From Hyphomicrobiales bacterium (GTDB lineage: Bacteria > Pseudomonadota > Alphaproteobacteria > Rhizobiales > Aestuariivirgaceae), in contig JAIBJH010000021.1 in assembly GCA_020029455.1 (NCBI GenBank), forward strand, positions 1 through 19,167: a stretch of 19,167 bases of DNA, given 5' to 3'. Positions 1 through 6,323 of this stretch are shown here, one piece after another (the stretch's first letter is position 1; every line of letters starts with the position of its first letter). The notes under the pieces were generated by a model. It worked only from the letters and a program-made list of their open reading frames with translations, made no database searches and was not told the DNA's origin. The translations under genes and the position numbers were made by a program.

Positions 1-62
1 CCTTAGGGTCTCGCAAGAGGTCCGGGTCAAGAAAGCGAGAAATGCCAAGCTTCGGCAAATAA
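1..62 (+). other. Possible C-terminal end of an upstream gene, cut by the window edge
   Basis: Reading from base 3, the plus strand stays open to a TAA at 60-62. It gives 19 residues rich in Arg, Lys, Ser and Gly that end in MPSFGK. A short basic tail of this kind is common at the C-terminus of RNA-binding proteins, but too little is visible to name a family. The frame starting at base 2 is also open, to 268, so the choice of frame is uncertain. An ATG on the minus strand at 72-70 also opens a frame running off the left edge. None of the three is firmly supported. Confidence 0.22.
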
Positions 63-225
63 AACCCGTCATGGCGCGTGGGGCGACCCAACGCATTTTT
101 CTACCCGCGACTCTAAACAAAGTCGCAAACCGCGATGGAAAACCCCACGCGTTTCCCTTCTACCCCTTCCATCCGGAGTTGCCGGGTGAACAAGGGAAGA
201 GTCATGTCCAGATGAACCTACCCCC
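63..225. other. Intergenic leader with nested inverted repeats upstream of the molybdopterin oxidoreductase
   Basis: No convincing gene lies here. CGCGTGGGG (75-83) is perfectly complementary to CCCCACGCG (143-151). Inside that pair, GCGACT (107-112) pairs with AGTCGC (121-126) across an 8-base loop. GATGGAA (134-140) can pair with TTCCATC (167-173), and TTCCCTT (153-159) with AAGGGAA (192-198), as competing arrangements. The stretch could be a structured 5' leader, the 3' end of the upstream transcript, or chance. It matches no riboswitch or small RNA that I recognise. Confidence 0.35.
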
Positions 226-2364
226 ATGTTTGACGGCATTCCCGATTCCAGCGAAACTGAGCCAATGAACATCCACACCAAGCCCAATATCAAGACCGGC
301 ATTTCGGTCTGTCCGCATGATTGCCCATCGGCCTGCGCGCTGGAAGTGGAGCTGCTCGACGAGCACACCATCGGCCGGGTGCGCGGGGCAAAAGACAATT
401 CCTATACGCTTGGTGTCATCTGCGAGAAGGTGGCGCGCTATGCGGAGCGCATCCATCACCCGGAGCGTTTGCTGTATCCGCTCAAGCGCACGGGCAAGAA
501 GGGTTCAGGAGAGTTTACACGCATTACCTGGGATGAAGCGCTGGATGAGATCGGCATGCGTTTCAATGCCATCGAGAAGGAATATGGCCCGTCGGCCATT
601 CTCCCTTACTTCTATGCGGGCACCATGGGCCTTGTGATGCGCGACGGCATCGAGCGCCTGCGCAATGTGAAAAACTATTCCGGCATGCACGATACATTCT
701 GCATCGCGTTGTCATGGTCCGGATTCTATGCCGGCGCTGGGAAGATTGCCGGCGTTGATCCGCGCGAGATGCAGAAGTCTGACTTGATCGTGGTGTGGGG
801 CGGCAATCCCGTCAACACCCAAGTCAATGTGATGACGCATATCGGCATCGCCAAGAAGACGCGCGGCGCGAAGCTGGCCTGTGTCGACGTCTATGAAACG
901 GGCACGATGAAGCAGGCCGACATCAAGGTGATCGTGCGACCGGGAACCGACGGAGCGCTGGCCTGCGCCGTGATGCATATCCTGTTCCGCGATGGCCATG
1001 CCAATTGGGACTACCTGCGGAAATACACCGATTGCCCGGAGGATCTGGAGCAGCACCTCAAGACGCGCACCCCGGAATGGGCATCCGTCATCTGTGGCGT
1101 TCCGGTCGCTACCATCGAGGAACTGGCAAAGGCCATCGGAACAACGACGCGCAGCTACTTCCGCATCGGCTATGGCTTCTCGCGCTCACGCAACGGTGCA
1201 GCCAATATGCATGCGGTTGCCTCGATCCCCGCCATCACGGGCGCATGGTTGCATGAAGGGGGTGGGGCGCTGCATTCCAACAGCGGCATCTACAAATGGA
1301 ACAAGACTCTGATCGAGGGTCTCGACACTGCGCGCAAACTCGACCGTTATATTGACCAGAGCCGCATCGGTGCAGCGCTTTGCGGAGATTCGCATGATCT
1401 TGCAGGCGGGCCGCCGATCAAGGCGCTGTTCGTCCAGAACACCAATCCGGTTTCGGTGGCTCCCGACCAGAACAAGGTGAAACAGGGCTTCGCCCGCGAG
1501 GACCTGTTCACGGTGGTACATGAGCAGTTCATGACCGAGACGGCGAAATATGCCGACATCGTGCTGCCCGCCACCATGTTCCTGGAGCATGATGACGTCT
1601 ATCAGGGCGGTGGGCACCAGCACATTATGTTCGGCCGCAAGCTGGTGGAGCCACCGGGCGAGTGCCGCAGCAACCACGAGGTGCTTGTGGAGATCGCCAA
1701 ACGAGTTGGCGCAAAGCATCGCGGCTTTGAGATGAGCCCGCGTGAGATCATCGACTGGACGATGCAACATTCAAAGCGGCCCGGGCTTGATGTGCTCGAT
1801 GCCGCAAATTGGATTGATGTGCAGCCGGATTTCGAGACGGCTCATTGTCTCAACGGCTTTGGCCATGCTGATGGCAAGTATCACTTCCGAGCTGATTGGG
1901 CCGCCGTGGGGCGCTGGCAATCACCTTCGGGTGAACTGGGGCCGGTTGCGGGCATGCCGGTTCTGCCTGACCATTGGGATGTGACGGATCGTGTTACCCT
2001 AGAGACGCCCTTCCGGCTCACCACCAGCCCGGCGCGCGCCTTCCTCAACTCCTCCTTCAATGAAACGCCCTCAAGCCTCAAGAGGGAAGGGCGGCCCATG
2101 GTTTTCGTTCATCCTGATGATCTTTCGCGCACCGGATTGAGCGATGGCCAGAAGGTTGTGCTCGGTAACGCTCGCGGGCAGGTGACCCTCCATGCGAAGG
2201 TGTTTGAAGGCGTGCAACCCGGAGTTCTGATTGCAGAATCCATCTGGCCGAACACGGCCTATGAGGATGGTTGCGGCATTAACTCCTTGGTTGGCGCCGA
2301 TCAGCCGGCGCCAGCGGGTGGCGGCGTCTTCCACGACATTTCGGTTTGGATCAGGGCGGCGTAG
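226..2364 (+). CDS. Molybdopterin oxidoreductase family protein (bis-MGD, 4Fe-4S)
   Basis: This is a BisC/formate dehydrogenase-like catalytic subunit of the DMSO-reductase superfamily, 712 residues from the ATG at 226. The N-terminal cluster motif is C29, C33, C37 and C66, expected to bind one 4Fe-4S. C159 lies where the molybdenum ligand (Cys/Sec) usually sits, in the local order FCIALSWSG; assigning it as the ligand is inference. GGNPVNTQ (about 192-199) and NPVSVAPDQN are typical of the cofactor-binding domains. The last roughly 110 residues (from TTSPARAFLNSS) form the molydop-binding beta-barrel domain. There is no Tat signal, so it should act in the cytoplasm. No electron-transfer subunit gene is adjacent. 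The substrate cannot be told from sequence. An in-frame ATG at 265 (699 residues) is an equally plausible start, because neither has a strong ribosome-binding site; GGGAAGA at 194-200 is too far upstream of 226. Confidence 0.93.
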   Translation: MFDGIPDSSETEPMNIHTKPNIKTGISVCPHDCPSACALEVELLDEHTIGRVRGAKDNSYTLGVICEKVARYAERIHHPERLLYPLKRTGKKGSGEFTRITWDEALDEIGMRFNAIEKEYGPSAILPYFYAGTMGLVMRDGIERLRNVKNYSGMHDTFCIALSWSGFYAGAGKIAGVDPREMQKSDLIVVWGGNPVNTQVNVMTHIGIAKKTRGAKLACVDVYETGTMKQADIKVIVRPGTDGALACAVMHILFRDGHANWDYLRKYTDCPEDLEQHLKTRTPEWASVICGVPVATIEELAKAIGTTTRSYFRIGYGFSRSRNGAANMHAVASIPAITGAWLHEGGGALHSNSGIYKWNKTLIEGLDTARKLDRYIDQSRIGAALCGDSHDLAGGPPIKALFVQNTNPVSVAPDQNKVKQGFAREDLFTVVHEQFMTETAKYADIVLPATMFLEHDDVYQGGGHQHIMFGRKLVEPPGECRSNHEVLVEIAKRVGAKHRGFEMSPREIIDWTMQHSKRPGLDVLDAANWIDVQPDFETAHCLNGFGHADGKYHFRADWAAVGRWQSPSGELGPVAGMPVLPDHWDVTDRVTLETPFRLTTSPARAFLNSSFNETPSSLKREGRPMVFVHPDDLSRTGLSDGQKVVLGNARGQVTLHAKVFEGVQPGVLIAESIWPNTAYEDGCGINSLVGADQPAPAGGGVFHDISVWIRAA

Positions 2365-2643
2365 CTCCCGGTTATGTGCCGCATGCTGCTGGTATCTCAG
2401 CGCATCGGAGCAGCAAGCGGAATCGCTTGTGAGTTGAAGTAGGGTGAGGAACCTCAGGTAACATCATACCGAAAGCTGAATCCTCCGTGAACGGAGCCTT
2501 CAGCGCCAACTCATCCGCACCCTGATAAATTCTACGTCAAGTTCATGGTTTCGGCGCATTTCCGCCCACACAGAGCCGGATATCATCCGTATACGGCATA
2601 ATGGGAGTAGGGGGATTCGGCGCCTCTTTAACGGGACCTTAAG
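2365..2643. other. Intergenic region with three small hairpins
   Basis: This 279-base gap follows the oxidoreductase stop and holds no convincing gene. An ATG at 2374 opens only 22 codons. Three short stem-loops follow each other: CAAGCG/CGCTTG with loop GAAT (2414-2429), TGAG/CTCA with loop GAAC (2445-2456), and the larger one at 2475-2504. None is followed by a run of T, so I do not call a standard intrinsic terminator. The rest has no recognisable motif. Confidence 0.4.
2475..2504. other. Stem-loop with TGAA tetraloop
   Basis: GCTGAA (2475-2480) pairs with TTCAGC (2499-2504). After a two-by-two internal mismatch, CTCCG (2483-2487) pairs with CGGAG (2492-2496) around the loop TGAA. That makes eleven base pairs in total. 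It lies 110 bases after the oxidoreductase stop codon and has no T-run on either side. It may stabilise a 3' end, or terminate weakly or Rho-dependently; its function is unknown. Confidence 0.45.
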
Positions 2644-2823
2644 ATGTTTGATGCGGCGCAACCCATTGAAAAGAATCATTTTCCCGCAACATGGAATCAG
2701 TCCACTGTTGACGTCATGGTTGCGTCCCGTGCCCCGTCGAGGCTGTTTGTGCTGAAGTTTATTGCCGCTGCCATTGCGTTGGCGACCATCGCCCCCGTCG
2801 TGGTTCTGGCAAGCCAGGTCTAG
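2644..2823 (+). CDS. Small hypothetical single-pass membrane protein, 59 residues
   Basis: I do not recognise this protein. The ATG at 2644 opens 59 codons ending in TAG at 2821-2823. Residues 1-33 are polar. Residues 34-57 (starting LFVLKFIAAAIAL) form a continuous hydrophobic stretch long enough for one membrane helix or an uncleaved anchor, with two Arg just before it, which suggests the C-terminus faces out. From an internal ATG at 2716 onward, third positions are mostly G or C, as in neighbouring genes; before it they are less biased. The true product could therefore be the 35-residue version starting there. Neither start has a clear ribosome-binding site. The stop overlaps the last codon of the convergent nucleoside hydrolase by a few bases. 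It could also be a chance reading frame. Confidence 0.42.
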   Translation: MFDAAQPIEKNHFPATWNQSTVDVMVASRAPSRLFVLKFIAAAIALATIAPVVVLASQV

Positions 2824-3758
2824 CGCAGCTTCGCAATGCGCTCCGCCATGAGCGCAAAGAAACCGTCGGCATCGATGCCCCGGCAGACGGTGGCGTTGGC
2901 TTTGCGCTCCGTCACTCGCCACCAGTCGATGACAGTCATGCCCATGGTCAGCTCGCTCTCGCATTCGATGGAAACATTGACATCGCGAGAGGTGAAAAGT
3001 TCCGGCTTGAGAAGCCAGGCGATGACGCAAGGGTCATGCAAGGGGCCGCCGTCGGTGCCATATTTCTGTTCATCAAAGCGCTCAAAGAAATCGAGCAGTT
3101 CAGCCACGGCGGGGCCGGACTTGTTCGTCATTTTGCGAAACTTCTCGACCCGCGCCCTGGTGGTCAATGCTTGATGGGTGCAGTCGAGCGGGATGAGCGT
3201 GATGGGGATGCCGGCGTCGAACACCAGCCGTGCTGCCTGCGGATCGACGTAGATGTTGAACTCGGCGGCGGGTGTGGTGTTGCCGCCTTCGAAAAATCCA
3301 CCACCCATGGCGACAATGCGCTTGATGCGCGAGGCAATACGCGGCTCCCGCACCAGGGCGAGGCCGATGTTTGTCAGGGGGCCGAGCGTGCAGAGGGCAA
3401 CTGTGCCCGCTGGGCGCTCCATCAGGGTTTCCACGATGAAGTCTACGGCGTGCTGTTGCTGGAGCGGCATTGTGGGTTCCGGCAGCACCGGTCCATCAAG
3501 GCCAGTTCTGCCGTGTACATGCTCTGCGGTAACGAGCGGACGCAGCATGGGGCGGATGGCGCCGGAGTAAACCTTGATGTCAGATTGTCCCGCCAGCTCA
3601 CAGATCTTGCGGGCGTTCACCTCGGTCAATGCCAGCGGTACGTTTCCGGCAACAGCCGTAATGCCTAACACTTCAAATTCTGGAGAGGCCAGCGCCAGAA
3701 GGATAGCAACGGCGTCATCCTGGCCGGGATCGGTGTCTATAATGATGGGAAGGGACAT
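2820..3758 (-). CDS. Nucleoside hydrolase (inosine-uridine preferring type)
   Basis: The enzyme hydrolyses the N-glycosidic bond of ribonucleosides to ribose and free base, for purine or pyrimidine salvage in the cytoplasm. I place the start at the ATG at 3758, giving 312 residues. Upstream of it on the minus strand AAGG sits 7 bases away, and the calcium-binding motif DTDPGQDD then falls at residues 8-15, as in the family. A longer reading from 3830 would add 24 residues unlike the family and run through the operator region. Other family marks are GRTGLDGP, EFNIYVDPQAA and the LHDPCVIAW motif, whose His-Asp pair belongs to the active site. Length is normal. It is divergent from a WYL-type regulator that probably controls it. 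Which nucleoside it prefers cannot be read from the sequence. Confidence 0.94.
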   Translation of the reverse strand: MSLPIIIDTDPGQDDAVAILLALASPEFEVLGITAVAGNVPLALTEVNARKICELAGQSDIKVYSGAIRPMLRPLVTAEHVHGRTGLDGPVLPEPTMPLQQQHAVDFIVETLMERPAGTVALCTLGPLTNIGLALVREPRIASRIKRIVAMGGGFFEGGNTTPAAEFNIYVDPQAARLVFDAGIPITLIPLDCTHQALTTRARVEKFRKMTNKSGPAVAELLDFFERFDEQKYGTDGGPLHDPCVIAWLLKPELFTSRDVNVSIECESELTMGMTVIDWWRVTERKANATVCRGIDADGFFALMAERIAKLR

Positions 3759-3773
3759 GGAAATACCTTGGCA

Positions 3774-3786
3774 AAGCAAATTGCTT
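3774..3786. promoter_or_regulatory. Short inverted repeat close to the nucleoside hydrolase start
   Basis: AAGCAA (3774-3779) and TTGCTT (3781-3786) form a perfect six-base inverted repeat with a one-base spacer. It lies 15 bases upstream of the nucleoside hydrolase start codon, inside its expected 5' leader. It could be a secondary operator or chance. A related short word, TTGCTT/TGCTTT, recurs at 3781-3796. Confidence 0.3.
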
Positions 3787-3820
3787 AGCTTGCTTTGCGG
3801 CGATGGAAAAGCGATTTGCC

Positions 3821-3854
3821 TTGCTGACATGTTGCTGACAACATGCTGTCAGCA
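3821..3854. promoter_or_regulatory. Candidate operator: palindrome plus direct repeat between the nucleoside hydrolase and the WYL regulator
   Basis: TGCTGACA (3833-3840) and TGTCAGCA (3847-3854) are perfect inverted repeats around a six-base centre, ACATGC. Ten of eleven positions pair across the whole 22-base element. A further copy of the half-site, TTGCTGACA, lies at 3821-3829, exactly 11 bases (one helical turn) before the matching copy at 3832-3840. On the minus strand TTGTCA within the palindrome could serve as a -35 box, with a weak CAAATC 17 bases downstream. The element sits 21 bases before the regulator start and 62 bases before the hydrolase start, the usual place for a repressor that controls itself and the divergent gene. 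That the adjacent WYL protein binds here is inference. Confidence 0.66.
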
Positions 3855-3875
3855 GGATTGCAGTAGTGAGTTGTC

Positions 3876-4589
3876 ATGCGCCGGGCAGACAGGCTTTTAA
3901 AGGTTATCCAGATCTTGCGGCGGCACCGCAGGCCGGTGCGCGGCCAGATGATGGCTGAAGAGCTGGAGGTGTCGCTGCGTACGCTTTACCGCGACATCGC
4001 CGACCTCATCACCGATGGCGTGCCGATTCGCGGCGAAGCTGGCGTGGGCTATGTTTTGGGCGAGGGCTATGACCTGCCGCCGCTCATGTTCAATGCGGAT
4101 GAGCTGGAATCGGTGATGCTAGGACTGCGCTGGGTGATGCGCCGGGGAGACCATGCTCTGGTGCGGGCTGCGCAGGATGCTGTGGCAAAGGTCGGCGCAG
4201 TGCTGCCGAAGGAGTTGAAGCCGGTGTTGTTCGATGCGGCTTTGATCGTGCCGCCGAACTGGCGCGGCGTTGCCGACAAGATCGATGTGGCAGAGCTGCG
4301 GCGGGCCGTCCGCGAGCAGCGCAAGGTGAAGATTACCTATGCGGATGAGCAGGGAAAGCTGACGGAAAGGGTGATTTGGCCCATCGCTATTTCTTACTAT
4401 GAGGCGCAGCGATTGGTGGTTGGCTGGTGTGAGCTCAGGACAGATTTCCGCTCCTTCCGGGCGGACCGGATGCTGGCGGCGGAAGCCTTGGTGGACCGCT
4501 ACGCGGAGAGGCGCAAGGTCTTGCTCAAGCGTTGGCTCGAGCAAGAGACGGGCTCTGGAAGGTCCATTCAGACCGATGTACTCATGTGA
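3876..4589 (+). CDS. YafY-type transcriptional regulator (HTH + WYL domain)
   Basis: This 237-residue DNA-binding regulator has an N-terminal DeoR/HTH_11-type winged helix (about residues 1-60), with the recognition helix in EVSLRTLYRDIADL and the wing around GEAGVGYVL. The C-terminal WYL domain (about 130-215) carries ISYYEAQRLVVGWCELR and FRSFRADRM, the ligand- or nucleic-acid-sensing part in this family. The family usually represses or activates neighbouring genes in response to small molecules. The divergent nucleoside hydrolase and the palindrome at 3833-3854 make salvage control its likely job. The ATG at 3876 begins MRRADRLLKVIQIL, as expected for the family. Its last 22 bases overlap the convergent purN coding region tail to tail, so there is no room for a separate terminator between them. 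Confidence 0.9.
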   Translation: MRRADRLLKVIQILRRHRRPVRGQMMAEELEVSLRTLYRDIADLITDGVPIRGEAGVGYVLGEGYDLPPLMFNADELESVMLGLRWVMRRGDHALVRAAQDAVAKVGAVLPKELKPVLFDAALIVPPNWRGVADKIDVAELRRAVREQRKVKITYADEQGKLTERVIWPIAISYYEAQRLVVGWCELRTDFRSFRADRMLAAEALVDRYAERRKVLLKRWLEQETGSGRSIQTDVLM

Positions 4590-5164
4590 ATCGTGCCGGA
4601 GGCCACGAGCGCCAGGGCTTTCACATAGAGTGGATGTTCTACTTCCAATACGCGGGCAGCAAGTGTTTCAGCCGTGTCACCTGGAAGCACCGGAACGCCG
4701 ACTTGGGCAACTACCGGGCCAGAGTCGAGTTCAGGCGTTACGAAATGAACGGATGCACCGTGATGCTTTGCGCCGTCAGCAATGGCGCGCTCGTGGGTGT
4801 GGGTGCCCTTGTAGGCGGGCAGCAGCGAAGGATGAATATTCAGCATCCGGCCGCGCCAATGATCGAGGATTGCGGGCGTCATCACCCGCATGAAACCGGC
4901 GCAGCAGACGAGGTCCACATTGTGCGAGACAAGCGTTTGGTGAAGTGCTGCGTCAAAATCCTCTCGCGATGAATATTGCTTGTGGTCAACCACTTGCGTG
5001 GCGATTTTCGCGGCCTTGGCGAAGTCCAGCCCGGCGGCACCGGGCCTGTTGGAAATCACGCACACGATCTCGGCTGGGTATTCCGGATTCCTTGCAGCCT
5101 CGATGAGCGCGCGCATGTTGCTGCCGCGTCCGGAAATGAGGATGGCGACGCGCTTGCGTTGCAT
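4568..5164 (-). CDS. purN: Phosphoribosylglycinamide formyltransferase
   Basis: PurN transfers a formyl group from 10-formyltetrahydrofolate to GAR, giving FGAR, the third step of purine synthesis. The protein has 198 residues, normal for the single-domain bacterial enzyme. The phosphate-binding loop SGRGSNM lies at about residues 11-17. The catalytic triad corresponds to N109 and H111 (in LNIHPSLLP) and D147 (in ELDSGPV). I chose the ATG at 5164, which shares one base with the purM stop (TGATG), a typical coupling arrangement. A TTG one codon earlier is possible but less likely. It follows purM in one operon. Its 3' end overlaps the WYL regulator gene on the other strand. Confidence 0.96.
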   Translation of the reverse strand: MQRKRVAILISGRGSNMRALIEAARNPEYPAEIVCVISNRPGAAGLDFAKAAKIATQVVDHKQYSSREDFDAALHQTLVSHNVDLVCCAGFMRVMTPAILDHWRGRMLNIHPSLLPAYKGTHTHERAIADGAKHHGASVHFVTPELDSGPVVAQVGVPVLPGDTAETLAARVLEVEHPLYVKALALVASGTIHMSTSV

Positions 5165-6243
5165 CAATCCAATTGGCCCAAATAGCGCACCTGCGGCTCT
5201 CGGCCCTTGCGGGTTGCAACCTTGCCCAGCACGCTCACCTTCTCGCCACCGCGCTTGAGAGTTGCCATCGTTGCCTTCGCGTCCTTTGCAGAAACCACGA
5301 CAACCATGCCGATGCCACAGTTGAAAGTGCGGAGCATTTCACTTTCGCTGACGCCGCCCTGTTGCCGCAGCCATTGGAATGCCGGGGGCAGTTTGTGATG
5401 TGAAAGGTCTATTTCCGCAACCATGCCCTTTGGCAACACGCGAGGAATATTCTCGGTAAAGCCACCGCCAGTGATGTGGGCCAGCGCCTTGATAGCATGA
5501 CCTTTCTTCAGTGCCTTGAGAATGCTTTTTACATAGATGCGTGTGGGCACGAGTAAGGCTTCGGACAAGGATTTCGATAAATGGAAGGGTGCGGGGGCCG
5601 AAAGCGGCAGGCCCGATACTTCAACGACTTTGCGGATGAGGGAGTAGCCATTGGAATGCGGGCCAGAGGAGGCAAGTCCCAGAATGACATCGCCGGGCTT
5701 CACATCCTTGCGCGGAAGGATCTTTTTCCGCTCAACAGCGCCGACCGCGAAGCCTGCAAGGTCATAGTCGCCACCGTGATACATGCCGGGCATTTCGGCG
5801 GTCTCGCCGCCGATCAAGGCGCAGCCTGCCTGCCTGCAACCTTCGGCGATTCCGGCAATGACATCGCGGGCTGCGGCGACATCGAGTTTTCCGGTGGCAT
5901 AGTAATCAAGGAAGAAGAGGGGTTCAGCACCCTGTACGACAAGATCGTTGACCGACATGGCCACGAGATCGATGCCAACGCCCCGGTGAATGCCCGCATC
6001 GATGGCGAGCCGGAGCTTGGTGCCTACGCCATCATTGGCAGCCACCAGAACCGGATCGCGAAAGCCGCAGGCCTTGAGATCAAAAAGGCCGCCGAAGCCG
6101 CCGAGAGCAGCATCTGCGCCCTTTCGGCGCGTGGATTTTGCAAGTGGCTTGATGGCTTGCACGAGGGCATTTCCGGCGCTGATATCAACGCCCGCATCTG
6201 CATAGGAAAGGCCATTGGTAAGTGCTTGTTTGCCGCCGCTCAT
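5164..6243 (-). CDS. purM: Phosphoribosylformylglycinamidine cyclo-ligase (AIR synthetase)
   Basis: PurM closes FGAM to AIR using ATP, the fifth step of purine synthesis. From the ATG at 6243 it has 359 residues, close to the usual 345-360. Recognisable family blocks are YADAGVDI (about 14-21), KGADAALGGFGGLFDL (41-56), NDGVGTKLRLAID (70-82), MSVNDLVVQGAEPLFFLDYY (96-115), GGETAEMPGMY (145-155), GPHSNGYSLIRK, and HITGGGFTENIPRVLP near the C-terminus. All are intact. A longer reading back to 6405 would add 54 residues that do not resemble the family and would overlap the divergent gene. It is the first gene of the purM-purN pair, coupled to purN through TGATG. Confidence 0.97.
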   Translation of the reverse strand: MSGGKQALTNGLSYADAGVDISAGNALVQAIKPLAKSTRRKGADAALGGFGGLFDLKACGFRDPVLVAANDGVGTKLRLAIDAGIHRGVGIDLVAMSVNDLVVQGAEPLFFLDYYATGKLDVAAARDVIAGIAEGCRQAGCALIGGETAEMPGMYHGGDYDLAGFAVGAVERKKILPRKDVKPGDVILGLASSGPHSNGYSLIRKVVEVSGLPLSAPAPFHLSKSLSEALLVPTRIYVKSILKALKKGHAIKALAHITGGGFTENIPRVLPKGMVAEIDLSHHKLPPAFQWLRQQGGVSESEMLRTFNCGIGMVVVVSAKDAKATMATLKRGGEKVSVLGKVATRKGREPQVRYLGQLD

Positions 6244-6323
6244 GCCGCTAGTTTGCCCCACAATTTGTGATACTGCTTTGCAAGGGCGTGATAGCCCATG
6301 TGGGCGCATGCAATAAAGCCCGA
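6244..6323. promoter_or_regulatory. Divergent promoter region of purM and the DUF2066 gene, with two small palindromes
   Basis: This 80-base gap must hold the promoter of purM on one side and of the DUF2066 run on the other. Two near-symmetric elements are visible: CACAA-T-TTGTG (6259-6269), 15 bases before the purM start, and GCCCA-TG-TGGGC (6294-6305). I cannot assign convincing -35/-10 boxes. Either palindrome could be an operator; no known purine regulator site is recognised. Confidence 0.4.

Noticed and set aside
71..268. Plus-strand open frame of 65 codons across the leader
   Set aside because: It overlaps the oxidoreductase start, has no ribosome-binding site and mixed composition. 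The frame is open from the window edge, so it may be the end of an upstream gene, but nothing in it is recognisable.
2500..3030. Minus-strand open frame of 176 codons at the end of the nucleoside hydrolase gene
   Set aside because: It overlaps the hydrolase in another frame on the same strand and is rich in Arg, His and Cys without domain features.
5581..6270. Plus-strand open frame of 229 codons opposite purM
   Set aside because: It lies wholly within the antisense of purM and shows no recognisable domain.
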